Shown one piece after another: positions 28,494 to 36,650 of a stretch of DNA of 64,000 bases; positions within the stretch are counted from its first letter, which is position 1, and each line of letters begins with the position of its first letter. Source of the DNA: Comamonas testosteroni. Its GTDB lineage: Bacteria > Pseudomonadota > Gammaproteobacteria > Burkholderiales > Burkholderiaceae_C. The DNA is taken from assembly GCF_030505195.1 (NCBI RefSeq), contig NZ_CP129673.1, positions 111,836 through 175,835 on the forward strand. The letters run 5' to 3'. The translations under genes and the position numbers were made by a program. The notes under the pieces are model-generated. The model made no database searches, had not been told where the DNA came from, and saw only the letters and a list, made by a program, of their open reading frames with translations.

Positions 28494-29823
28494 GGGTGTG
28501 CAGAATTTTGTGTAAACGGACAATCAACCGCCGGCGCAAGCCGGCCTGTCCGTAAGCACAATGAGCACCAAGAAACACGACGTACCCGAAGAACTGCTGT
28601 CTGGCCTGCTGGCCAACTACAAGAAGCCCGAAGACCTCATCGGCGAGAACGGCCTGCTCAAGCAGTTGACCAAGCTGCTGGTGGAGCGAGCCCTAGACGC
28701 CGAACTGACCGAGCATCTGGGCCACGAACGCAACGAAGCGGTAGCCAACACCACTGGCAACACCCGCAATGGCAAGAGCAAGAAGACCCTCAAGGGCGAT
28801 TTCGGCGAGTTGCCCATCGAGGTGCCACGTGACCGCCATGGCAGCTTCGAGCCCCAGCTCATCCCCAAGCACCAGACCCGCTGGGCCGGCTTCGACGACA
28901 AAATCATCTCGCTGTACGCCCGCGGCATGACGGTGCGCGAGATACAGGCCCACCTGGAGGAGATGTACGGCACCGAGGTCTCGCCCAGCCTGATTTCCTC
29001 GGTGACCGACGCCGTGGCCGATGAGGTCAAGACCTGGCAAGCCCGCCCGCTCGATGCAATCTACCCCATCGTCTATCTGGACTGCATCCATGTGAAGGTG
29101 CGCGAGGGCGCTGTGCGGGTCAAGGCGGTGTACTTGGCCATCGGCATCACCATGACGGGTGACAAGGAGGTGCTGGGCCTGTGGCTGGCGCAAACCGAGG
29201 GTGCCAAGTTCTGGCTGCAGGTCGTCACCGAACTTCGCAACCGGGGCGTGCAGGACATCTTCATCGCCTGCGTCGACGGGCTTAAAGGCTTCCCCGACGC
29301 CATTGAGGCGGTATTCCCCAAGGCGGTGGTGCAACTGTGCATCGTGCACATGGTGCGCCACAGCCTGAACTACGTCTCGTGGAAGCGTCGCAAAGAAGTG
29401 GCCGCCGACCTGCGACGCATCTACACGGCAACCACCGCCGAGGAGGCCGAGCTGATGCTCGGTGAATTCGAGGCCCGCTGGGATGCCGAGTACCAACCCA
29501 TCGGCCAGTCCTGGCGCAGGAACTGGAGCCGGCTGATTCCGTTCTTTGACTACCCACCCGAAATCCGCAAGGTCATCTACACCACCAACGCCATCGAGTC
29601 GGTCAACATGAGCCTGAGGAAGCTGACCAAGAACCGGGGCTCGTTCCCCAGTGACGAAGCGCTGACCAAACTGTTCTATCTGGCCCTGCGCAACATCAGT
29701 CAGAAGTGGACCATGCCCATCCGGGATTGGAAGGCTGCGCTGACCCGCTTTACCATTCAGTTCGGAGACCGCATCTCCGTCAATTGAAGTCCGAACCGTT
29801 TACACAAAAATTCGGACACGCCC
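28494..29823 (+). mobile_element. IS256-family insertion sequence (~1.33 kb)
   Basis: Ends are imperfect inverted repeats: left GTGTGCAGAATTTTGTGTAA (from about 28497), right reverse complement GTGTCCGAATTTTTGTGTAA (ending about 29820), both continuing ACGG. One transposase gene fills it. I see no matching 8-9 bp duplication outside. Its right end truncates the leftward gene at 29824-30091. Confidence 0.8.
28561..29787 (+). CDS. IS256-family transposase, 408 aa
   Basis: Contains the IS256 DDE core: IYPIVYLDCIHVKVREGAVR with the first Asp, FIACVDGLKGFPDAIEAVFP with the second, and YTTNAIESVNMSLRKLTKNRG with the Glu. It also has the typical C-H box CIVHMVRHSLNYVSWK. Length is standard. It appears intact with no frameshift. 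Confidence 0.93.
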   Translation: MSTKKHDVPEELLSGLLANYKKPEDLIGENGLLKQLTKLLVERALDAELTEHLGHERNEAVANTTGNTRNGKSKKTLKGDFGELPIEVPRDRHGSFEPQLIPKHQTRWAGFDDKIISLYARGMTVREIQAHLEEMYGTEVSPSLISSVTDAVADEVKTWQARPLDAIYPIVYLDCIHVKVREGAVRVKAVYLAIGITMTGDKEVLGLWLAQTEGAKFWLQVVTELRNRGVQDIFIACVDGLKGFPDAIEAVFPKAVVQLCIVHMVRHSLNYVSWKRRKEVAADLRRIYTATTAEEAELMLGEFEARWDAEYQPIGQSWRRNWSRLIPFFDYPPEIRKVIYTTNAIESVNMSLRKLTKNRGSFPSDEALTKLFYLALRNISQKWTMPIRDWKAALTRFTIQFGDRISVN

Positions 29824-30091
29824 AGATGACCTTGCCACTGTCAACATAAGAGCCGAAAACTTGGATGTTCACCGCCTCGCTTTGCAGCGGGCCTGGCCCT
29901 TGTTCCCTCCCTAAATTGACTGCAGCGGTGCGCAGCAATGGCAGCAATTGCCTTTTCACAAAGGCAATGCGGGCCTCTTCGCCTCGTTTACTTGCTGCGA
30001 CATAAGCCTTACTGATAGGCACTGCAAAAGGCCTTGTTGCCTCATAGCGAATAGGTGCATAGGCGCTGCGTCTGTTGATCTTGATTTGCAT
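29824..30091 (-). pseudogene. Truncated hypothetical gene, cut by the IS256-type element
   Basis: MQIKINRRSAYAPIRYEATR starts at 30091; the frame continues for about 89 codons (through QVFGSYVDSGKVIWA) and runs into the right end of the insertion sequence, then stops inside it. The basic N-terminus and AFVKRQLLPLLRTAAVNLG helix look protein-like, but I do not recognise the family. The missing C-terminus was not found on the other side of the element. Confidence 0.5.
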
Positions 30092-30276
30092 ATTCGGTGT
30101 CCCTATGAGCCCAATTTTTTTCATCATCTGTGGCAAAGCACAGTATTTTTTTCACCATCCATGGCATTTGTGCAGATTCCACTTTATATGGACACCCGTT
30201 CCAATATTTCGTGGACAGCGAACCAATTTAACTGGAATCTGCAGCATTTGCTTGTTGACCAGTGCCACACAAGATG

Positions 30277-30309
30277 AAAAAAGCCTTATGAATCAAGCAG
30301 GCGGCTTTT
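30277..30309 (-). terminator. Terminator downstream of the recombinase gene
   Basis: Read leftwards, AAAAGCC (30309 side) pairs with GGCTTTTTT (30277 side) around a 15-nt loop. It lies 33 bp after the recombinase stop. Confidence 0.55.
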
Positions 30310-30341
30310 CATGAGTCGTGGCACCTGTCAAAAATTTTTCG

Positions 30342-31277
30342 CTACTCGGTCTTCTTCTTGTGCTCGGCCCATACCCGCTTGACCTGAGCTGTGCTGCTCT
30401 CCGTCATGTCTGCGGTCTTCTGGATGCTGTAGCCAGCCAGGCGCAGGGCAACAATCCGCGCATGTTGTGCCTGGTTGGGCTGGCGGCCTTTGTAGCGGCC
30501 TGCACTCTTGGCCAGCTCGATCCCCTGGGCCTGCCGCTCTCGGCGTGTCTCGTACTCTTCCCGCGCGATCTGCAGCGCCATGCGCAGCAACATCCCTTGC
30601 AAGGCCTCCAGAACGATTTTGGCCGTCCCCTGGGCGTCGGTCGCCAGCTCCGACAGGTCAAACACGCCAGGCACGGCTAGGCGCGCGCCTTTGGCCTGAA
30701 TGGTATGGATCAGCTTTTCGGCGTCGGCCAACGGCAAGCGGCTGATACGGTCGATGCGCTCCGATATGACTACTTCACCGGCCTGCAGATCGGCAACCAT
30801 GCGCAGCAGCTCGGGCCGGTCTGCGCGGGCTCCTGATGCCTTCTCGCGGTACACCCCGGCCACGTAGTACCCGCTGGCTTTCGCCTGCAAGACGATGGCC
30901 TCTTGCCGCTCTAAATCCTGGGCTTCTGTGCTCACCCGCAGGTAAACGCGGGCAATCTTCTGGAGAGATTGCGGGGCCTTGGCCATGGTTCTTTTTTTCG
31001 CCCCCCTGGGGGCGGCGGGTTGGTGGTGGTTGGCCTTCCAAGCCTCTTCGCATTCACGCGAACAGCAGCCGCCATGCTTTAGCGCCAATGATGGCGAGTC
31101 CTCGTAGAAGGCCACAGGCTTGCCGCAGCCGTTCGCACAGCTCTTATGCTTGTCTAGCCATGCCAGCTGCGCAGCCTGGCGCTCTCGGCGCTTCTGTGCC
31201 TGCCCTTGGGCCTTCTTCTTATCTTCCGGTGTTTTGGGGTCGTATGGCCCCCATCGGCCAGTCAGTTTTTCGGACAT
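30342..31277 (-). CDS. Serine recombinase with an N-terminal Cys cluster
   Basis: From MSEKLTGRWGPYDPKTPEDK (31277) the protein is about 311 aa. Residues 1-95 are a charged region with CANGCGKPVAFYE and GGCCSRECEEAW, spacing that suits zinc binding. From about 100 a resolvase domain begins: IARVYLRVSTEAQDLERQE carries the catalytic Ser, then SERIDRISRLPLADAEKL, and a C-terminal HTH (LRLAGYSIQKTADM). The recombinase could also start at an internal ATG (MAKAPQSLQK), which would make two in-frame products. It follows two small membrane-protein genes and overlaps neither. Confidence 0.8.
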   Translation of the reverse strand: MSEKLTGRWGPYDPKTPEDKKKAQGQAQKRRERQAAQLAWLDKHKSCANGCGKPVAFYEDSPSLALKHGGCCSRECEEAWKANHHQPAAPRGAKKRTMAKAPQSLQKIARVYLRVSTEAQDLERQEAIVLQAKASGYYVAGVYREKASGARADRPELLRMVADLQAGEVVISERIDRISRLPLADAEKLIHTIQAKGARLAVPGVFDLSELATDAQGTAKIVLEALQGMLLRMALQIAREEYETRRERQAQGIELAKSAGRYKGRQPNQAQHARIVALRLAGYSIQKTADMTESSTAQVKRVWAEHKKKTE

Positions 31278-31284
31278 GCAGCCC

Positions 31285-31644
31285 CTACCTTGCAAGCAAG
31301 TAAAACCCAATCGCTGCGATGGCACCGGCAATGGCGCTACCTATTGCGCGGAAATACAGGGCATCAACATAGAAGCGATGAAAGCCGCCCGCTATGCGCC
31401 TGGTAAAGATCAGCAATCCAATGGCATACAAGAGCCCTGCAAGCCCAGCTGGAGCCGCATTTAACAGGGTATCGCTCAATGCATGAATGAGTGGTTCATT
31501 CGTGCCTGGCACAAGCCGCACATAGATGGCCACAGACACAAACGCACCAATAGCAAGCAGAAAGTTTCCCAGCATCATGCGGCGGCAAAGCACTTGCCAC
31601 TGCACTTTTTGAGGCTCTGAGAGGGGTTCAGTTATCGGCAGCAT
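31285..31644 (-). CDS. Small three-TM membrane protein
   Basis: Start MLPITEPLSEPQKVQWQVLC at 31644 overlaps the end of the preceding gene (stop at 31628), giving 119 aa. Three hydrophobic segments: LGNFLLAIGAFVSVAIYV, APAGLAGLLYAIGLLIF and AIGSAIAGAIAAIGFYLLA. It belongs to a three-gene leftward unit with the gene before it and the recombinase after it. Function unknown. Confidence 0.6.
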   Translation of the reverse strand: MLPITEPLSEPQKVQWQVLCRRMMLGNFLLAIGAFVSVAIYVRLVPGTNEPLIHALSDTLLNAAPAGLAGLLYAIGLLIFTRRIAGGFHRFYVDALYFRAIGSAIAGAIAAIGFYLLAR

Positions 31645-31933
31645 GTTGGCCTCTCCACTTGCGAATAACGAGTAGCAGGACTGCCAGCAAAACCCCATCG
31701 ACTACCCAAATCAACCCCCAAGGGATTGATTGCAAGAATGCTGTTGCTGGGCCTGCGCTGCCTTCCGGCGCATCAAGCGCTTGCACCATCACCCATGCCA
31801 AGCCAGAAACCATGCCGACTAGCGCAAGCATGTCTTTCATGCTGTCGATATAGCTCTGCTGCAGCATCTTGCGTATCAGCCATATCACGCCAATGACAAC
31901 AAACCCCGAGGCCAAACCATAGAAGAGCGCCAT
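31628..31933 (-). CDS. Small three-TM membrane protein
   Basis: 101 aa: MALFYGLASGFVVIGVIWLI, then MLALVGMVSGLAWVMVQAL and IPWGLIWVVDGVLLAVLLLV. It is the first gene of a leftward unit whose second gene overlaps its end by 17 bp. No family is recognised. The pair could form a membrane complex. Confidence 0.6.
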   Translation of the reverse strand: MALFYGLASGFVVIGVIWLIRKMLQQSYIDSMKDMLALVGMVSGLAWVMVQALDAPEGSAGPATAFLQSIPWGLIWVVDGVLLAVLLLVIRKWRGQHAADN

Positions 31934-32016
31934 ACGTTCCTTTCATAGATACATAGGGTATAGACAAAAGAGCCATGCTCCCCGGCATAGCTCTTTGAAT
32001 GAATCTGCAATGTATA

Positions 32017-32041
32017 TGTCGTTTTCAGAAGACGGCTGCAC
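32017..32041 (+). repeat. IRi of the Tn402-type element
   Basis: TGTCGTTTTCAGAAGACGGC plus TGCAC. A second internal copy-like repeat (GTCAGAAGCCGACTGCAC) lies at 32045-32062, as expected for TniA binding sites. Confidence 0.92.
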
Positions 32042-32218
32042 TGAACGTCAGAAGCCGACTGCACTATAGCAGCGGAGGGGTTGGATCCATCAGGCAACGA
32101 CGGGCTGCTGCCGGCCATCAGCGGACGCAGGGAGGACTTTCCGCAACCGGCCGTTCGATGCGGCACCGATGGCCTTCGCGCAGGGGTAGTGAATCCGCCA
32201 GGATTGACTTGCGCTGCC

Positions 32219-33232
32219 CTACCTCTCACTAGTGAGGGGCGGCAGCGCATCAAGCGGTGAGCGCACTCCGGCACCGCCAACTTTCAGCACATGCGTGTAA
32301 ATCATCGTCGTAGAGACGTCGGAATGGCCGAGCAGATCCTGCACGGTTCGAATGTCGTAACCGCTGCGGAGCAAGGCCGTCGCGAACGAGTGGCGGAGGG
32401 TGTGCGGTGTGGCGGGCTTCGTGATGCCTGCTTGTTCTACGGCACGTTTGAAGGCGCGCTGAAAGGTCTGGTCATACATGTGATGGCGACGCACGACACC
32501 GCTCCGTGGATCGGTCGAATGCGTGTGCTGCGCAAAAACCCAGAACCACGGCCAGGAATGCCCGGCGCGCGGATACTTCCGCTCAAGGGCGTCGGGAAGC
32601 GCAACGCCGCTGCGGCCCTCGGCCTGGTCCTTCAGCCACCATGCCCGTGCACGCGACAGCTGCTCGCGCAGGCTGGGTGCCAAGCTCTCGGGTAACATCA
32701 AGGCCCGATCCTTGGAGCCCTTGCCCTCCCGCACGATGATCGTGCCGTGATCGAAATCCAGATCCTTGACCCGCAGTTGCAAACCCTCACTGATCCGCAT
32801 GCCCGTTCCATACAGAAGCTGGGCGAACAAACGATGCTCGCCTTCCAGAAAACCGAGGATGCGAACCACTTCATCCGGGGTCAGCACCACCGGCAAGCGC
32901 CGCGACGGCCGAGGTCTTCCGATCTCCTGAAGCCAGGGCAGATCCGTGCACAGCACCTTGCCGTAGAAGAACAGCAAGGCCGCCAATGCCTGACGATGCG
33001 TGGAGACCGAAACCTTGCGCTCGTTCGCCAGCCAGGACAGAAATGCCTCGACTTCGCTGCTGCCCAAGGTTGCCGGGTGACGCACACCGTGGAAACGGAT
33101 GAAGGCACGAACCCAGTGGACATAAGCCTGTTCGGTTCGTAAGCTGTAATGCAAGTAGCGTATGCGCTCACGCAACTGGTCCAGAACCTTGACCGAACGC
33201 AGCGGTGGTAACGGCGCAGTGGCGGTTTTCAT
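32219..33232 (-). CDS. intI1: Class 1 integron integrase IntI1
   Basis: 337 aa tyrosine recombinase. Catalytic motifs [35 protein letters not shown] and [14 protein letters not shown] (Tyr nucleophile), plus the integron-integrase-specific insert between the second and third motifs ([20 protein letters not shown] region). Residues 32 and 39 are Arg and His, the pairing known to go with the weak cassette promoter PcW and a highly active integrase. It is complete. Confidence 0.97.
33117..33145 (+). promoter_or_regulatory. Cassette promoter Pc, weak variant (PcW)
   Basis: TGGACA at 33117-33122, 17 bp, TAAGCT at 33140-33145, inside intI1 and pointing to the cassettes. The second promoter P2 has only 14 bp between TTGTTA and TACAGT and lacks the GGG insertion, so it should be inactive. 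Confidence 0.9.
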
Positions 33233-33244
33233 GGCTTGTTATGA

Positions 33245-33260
33245 CTGTTTTTTTGTACAG
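33245..33260. promoter_or_regulatory. LexA box upstream of intI1
   Basis: CTGTTTTTTTGTACAG fits CTG-N10-CAG and lies 12 bp before the intI1 start. SOS induction of intI1 through this site is established for class 1 integrons. Confidence 0.85.
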
Positions 33261-33309
33261 TCTATGCCTCGGGCATCCAAGCAGCAAGCGCGTTACGCCG
33301 TGGGTCGAT

Positions 33310-33374
33310 GTTTGATGTTATGGAGCAGCAACGATGTTACGCAGCAGGGCAGTCGCCCTAAAACAAAGTTAGGC
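33310..33374 (+). other. attI1 recombination site
   Basis: The typical attI1 sequence runs to the core GTTAGGC at 33368-33374, which joins the first cassette. Confidence 0.88.
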
Positions 33375-33704
33375 CTATTTGTTCAGAGCTTTAAAAATTG
33401 GCTTCGGTCAGGAAAAGCAAAAAACAACGTTTTTGCAGAAGTTTTTCACGGTATTGGCTTCTTCAGCACAAGGCGCGCATTTTTCTGGTTGTGTCTCAAG
33501 AAACATTCTCGGCCAAATGCGCGCCAGAACATCCTTGGCTTCGTTCAAGGTCGCGGGTTGAAAACCTCCGTTCTTGCACAGGTTTAAACCCATCGCTTCG
33601 GTCAGGTTGTTGTTTCGGTGCACCAGTTTTTGCAGTCAGAAATTCGATTGTTCCTGGTCAGTTTGCTGCGGCGCAAAGCGCTGGTATTCTTGCGAAAAGC
33701 ACTG

Positions 33705-33776
33705 GCCTAACCCATCAATCAACAGGGACGGTCCAAAGCTAGCGCTTTGTCCCGCCCCTTATTTCAAACGTTAGGC
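33705..33776 (+). other. attC of cassette copy 1
   Basis: GCCTAAC at the left and GTTAGGC at the right, 72 bp apart end to end, with inner arms AAGCTAGCGCTTT. Typical attC hairpin. Confidence 0.85.
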
Positions 33777-34106
33777 CTATTTGTTCAGAGCTTTAAAAAT
33801 TGGCTTCGGTCAGGAAAAGCAAAAAACAACGTTTTTGCAGAAGTTTTTCACGGTATTGGCTTCTTCAGCACAAGGCGCGCATTTTTCTGGTTGTGTCTCA
33901 AGAAACATTCTCGGCCAAATGCGCGCCAGAACATCCTTGGCTTCGTTCAAGGTCGCGGGTTGAAAACCTCCGTTCTTGCACAGGTTTAAACCCATCGCTT
34001 CGGTCAGGTTGTTGTTTCGGTGCACCAGTTTTTGCAGTCAGAAATTCGATTGTTCCTGGTCAGTTTGCTGCGGCGCAAAGCGCTGGTATTCTTGCGAAAA
34101 GCACTG

Positions 34107-34178
34107 GCCTAACCCATCAATCAACAGGGACGGTCCAAAGCTAGCGCTTTGTCCCGCCCCTTATTTCAAACGTTAGGC
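34107..34178 (+). other. attC of cassette copy 2
   Basis: Identical to the site at 33705-33776. Confidence 0.85.
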
Positions 34179-34508
34179 CTATTTGTTCAGAGCTTTAAAA
34201 ATTGGCTTCGGTCAGGAAAAGCAAAAAACAACGTTTTTGCAGAAGTTTTTCACGGTATTGGCTTCTTCAGCACAAGGCGCGCATTTTTCTGGTTGTGTCT
34301 CAAGAAACATTCTCGGCCAAATGCGCGCCAGAACATCCTTGGCTTCGTTCAAGGTCGCGGGTTGAAAACCTCCGTTCTTGCACAGGTTTAAACCCATCGC
34401 TTCGGTCAGGTTGTTGTTTCGGTGCACCAGTTTTTGCAGTCAGAAATTCGATTGTTCCTGGTCAGTTTGCTGCGGCGCAAAGCGCTGGTATTCTTGCGAA
34501 AAGCACTG

Positions 34509-34580
34509 GCCTAACCCATCAATCAACAGGGACGGTCCAAAGCTAGCGCTTTGTCCCGCCCCTTATTTCAAACGTTAGGC
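34509..34580 (+). other. attC of cassette copy 3
   Basis: Identical to the site at 33705-33776. Confidence 0.85.
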
Positions 34581-34910
34581 CTATTTGTTCAGAGCTTTAA
34601 AAATTGGCTTCGGTCAGGAAAAGCAAAAAACAACGTTTTTGCAGAAGTTTTTCACGGTATTGGCTTCTTCAGCACAAGGCGCGCATTTTTCTGGTTGTGT
34701 CTCAAGAAACATTCTCGGCCAAATGCGCGCCAGAACATCCTTGGCTTCGTTCAAGGTCGCGGGTTGAAAACCTCCGTTCTTGCACAGGTTTAAACCCATC
34801 GCTTCGGTCAGGTTGTTGTTTCGGTGCACCAGTTTTTGCAGTCAGAAATTCGATTGTTCCTGGTCAGTTTGCTGCGGCGCAAAGCGCTGGTATTCTTGCG
34901 AAAAGCACTG

Positions 34911-34982
34911 GCCTAACCCATCAATCAACAGGGACGGTCCAAAGCTAGCGCTTTGTCCCGCCCCTTATTTCAAACGTTAGAC
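34911..34982 (+). other. attC of cassette copy 4, joined to aadA
   Basis: As the other three, but the right core is GTTAGAC because the last bases belong to the aadA cassette. Confidence 0.85.
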
Positions 34983-34985
34983 ATC

Positions 34986-35831
34986 ATGAGTAACGCAGTA
35001 CCCGCCGAGATTTCGGTACAGCTATCACTGGCTCTCAACGCCATCGAGCGTCATCTGGAATCAACGTTGCTGGCCGTGCATTTGTACGGCTCTGCACTGG
35101 ACGGTGGCCTGAAGCCATACAGTGATATTGATTTGCTGGTTACTGTGGCTGCACAGCTCGATGAGACTGTCCGACAAGCCCTGGTCGTAGATCTCTTGGA
35201 AATTTCTGCCTCCCCTGGCCAAAGTGAGGCTCTCCGCGCCTTGGAAGTTACCATCGTCGTGCATGGTGATGTTGTCCCTTGGCGTTATCCGGCCAGACGG
35301 GAACTGCAATTCGGGGAGTGGCAGCGTAAGGACATTCTTGCGGGCATCTTCGAGCCCGCCACAACCGATGTTGATCTGGCTATTCTGCTAACTAAAGTAA
35401 GGCAGCATAGCCTTGCATTGGCAGGTTCGGCCGCAGAGGATTTCTTTAACCCAGTTCCGGAAGGCGATCTATTCAAGGCATTGAGCGACACTCTGAAACT
35501 ATGGAATTCGCAGCCGGATTGGGAAGGCGATGAGCGGAATGTAGTGCTTACCTTGTCTCGCATTTGGTACAGCGCAGCAACCGGCAAGATCGCACCGAAG
35601 GATATCGTTGCCAACTGGGCAATTGAGCGTCTGCCAGATCAACATAAGCCCGTACTGCTTGAAGCCCGGCAGGCTTATCTTGGACAAGGAGAAGATTGCT
35701 TGGCCTCACGCGCGGATCAGTTGGCGGCGTTCGTTCACTTCGTGAAACATGAAGCCACTAAATTGCTTGGTGCCATGCCAGTGATGTCTAACAATTCATT
35801 CAAGCCGAACCCGCTTCGCGGGTCGGCTTAA
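34986..35831 (+). CDS. aadA: Aminoglycoside (3'')(9) adenylyltransferase, aadA6/aadA10-like
   Basis: 281 aa from MSNAVPAEISVQLSLALNAI. It contains the nucleotidyltransferase motif LYGSALDGGLKPYSDIDLLV at about 33-52 and the AadA core VVLTLSRIWYSAATGKIAPK. It transfers AMP to streptomycin and spectinomycin. The protein reads through into its attC, ending NNSFKPNPLRGSA, a trait I associate with the aadA6/aadA10 group; the exact allele needs alignment. It is the last cassette, about 1.8 kb from the weak promoter PcW, so expression may be low. Confidence 0.93.
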   Translation: MSNAVPAEISVQLSLALNAIERHLESTLLAVHLYGSALDGGLKPYSDIDLLVTVAAQLDETVRQALVVDLLEISASPGQSEALRALEVTIVVHGDVVPWRYPARRELQFGEWQRKDILAGIFEPATTDVDLAILLTKVRQHSLALAGSAAEDFFNPVPEGDLFKALSDTLKLWNSQPDWEGDERNVVLTLSRIWYSAATGKIAPKDIVANWAIERLPDQHKPVLLEARQAYLGQGEDCLASRADQLAAFVHFVKHEATKLLGAMPVMSNNSFKPNPLRGSA

Positions 35832-35845
35832 TTCAGGTGTTGAAC
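35786..35845 (+). other. attC of the aadA cassette
   Basis: GTCTAAC at 35786 and GTTGAAC at 35839-35845, 60 bp, with inner arms around CCCGCTTCGCGGGT. The right core GTTGAAC fits GTTRRRY but is unusual. Confidence 0.8.
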
Positions 35846-35941
35846 GACAGCTTTCCCAAAAGCTCTACGGCTGCTCTGGGTCGACACCGGTAATCGGATC
35901 GTTGCCGCACTGAACAGCGCCCCGTTCCAGGTCGCCTCCAT

Positions 35942-36580
35942 TTATGCGGCTGAACCGAGGGAGAGCAGCTTTACGCCGTCTGGCCGCAGTTCGCCCTTGG
36001 GCGACACGTGCCGGTAGAGCGTCTGCCGGGTAATCCCGAGTTCTTCGCAGAGATCGCCCACCTTGGTTTCCGGTTGCCCCATGCTGGCCATCGCCAGGCG
36101 TAGCTTGGCGGCGGTCATCTTGAAGGGGCGCCCCCCTTTCCTGCCGCGAGCGCGCGCCGAGATAAGTCCAGCGACTGTTCGCTCGGAAATCAACTCACGC
36201 TCGAACTCGGCCAGCGCGGCAAAAATACCGAACACAAGCTTGCCGGCGGCAGTCGTCGTGTCGACCGCCGCACCGTGACCGGTCAGGACCTTCAGGCCCA
36301 CGCTACGCGCAGTTAGGTCGTGCACGGTGTTGATCAGGTGGCGCAGATCACGGCCAAGCCGATCGAGCTTCCACACGATCAGCGTGTCCCCTTCACGAAG
36401 CGCCTTCAGGCAAGCAGCCAACCCTGGGCGATCATCGCGCCTGCCCGAGGCCAGATCCTCGTAAAGGTGCGCAAGGCTCACACCAGCGGCGATGAGCGCA
36501 TCGCGTTGCAAATTGGTGGACTGGGATCCGTCCGCCTTCGATACCCGCATGTAGCCGATCAGCACCTTTTCACCCGTCAC
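35942..36580 (-). CDS. tniR: TniR serine resolvase
   Basis: 212 aa. LIGYMRVSKADGSQSTNLQR with the catalytic Ser, KLDRLGRDLRHLINTV, AALAEFERELISERTVAGL and a C-terminal HTH (LCEELGITRQTLYRHV). It resolves Tn402-type cointegrates at the res site just upstream (36581-36650). It is complete, and the gene order tniR-Q-B-A on the minus strand is that of Tn402/Tn5053. Confidence 0.93.
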   Translation of the reverse strand: MTGEKVLIGYMRVSKADGSQSTNLQRDALIAAGVSLAHLYEDLASGRRDDRPGLAACLKALREGDTLIVWKLDRLGRDLRHLINTVHDLTARSVGLKVLTGHGAAVDTTTAAGKLVFGIFAALAEFERELISERTVAGLISARARGRKGGRPFKMTAAKLRLAMASMGQPETKVGDLCEELGITRQTLYRHVSPKGELRPDGVKLLSLGSAA

Positions 36581-36650
36581 GTATACGTTCGATTATGTGA
36601 CAGTGTGAGCCGGAAAGCTCTATCCGTCAAAATTTGTCACTTAACCCGTC
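36581..36650. promoter_or_regulatory. res site of the tni module
   Basis: Lies between tniR and the end of tniQ. It has paired GTGACAGTGTGA and TTTGTCACTTAAC half-sites and AT-rich sequence, as in Tn402/Tn5053 elements. Exact subsites are not resolved. Confidence 0.55.

Larger units (their letters stand above)
33369..34976 (+). repeat. Four perfect tandem copies of a 402-bp gene cassette
   Basis: The cores GTTAGGC at 33368, 33770 and 34172, the next at 34574, and GTTAGAC at 34976 define four units of exactly 402 bp (33369-33770, 33771-34172, 34173-34574, 34575-34976). All six reading frames give the same translations in each copy, so they are identical as far as I can read. Each ends in its own attC. 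The longest rightward frame (114 aa, 33398-33742 in copy 1) ends inside attC, as cassette genes do, but its composition is not protein-like; a 71-aa leftward frame looks no less plausible. The cassette may be non-coding. I do not recognise it. Confidence 0.9.

Noticed and set aside
28174..28578. 134-codon leftward frame ahead of the IS256-type transposase
   Set aside because: It spans the left end of the insertion sequence and the transposase start, and has no recognisable motif.
33238..33265. Active second integron promoter P2
   Set aside because: The spacer between TTGTTA and TACAGT is 14 bp; the three-G insertion needed for 17 bp is absent.
33369..34976. CRISPR array or satellite DNA
   Set aside because: The units are 402 bp, contiguous and each bounded by attC/GTTAGGC cores: integron cassettes, not spacers and repeats.
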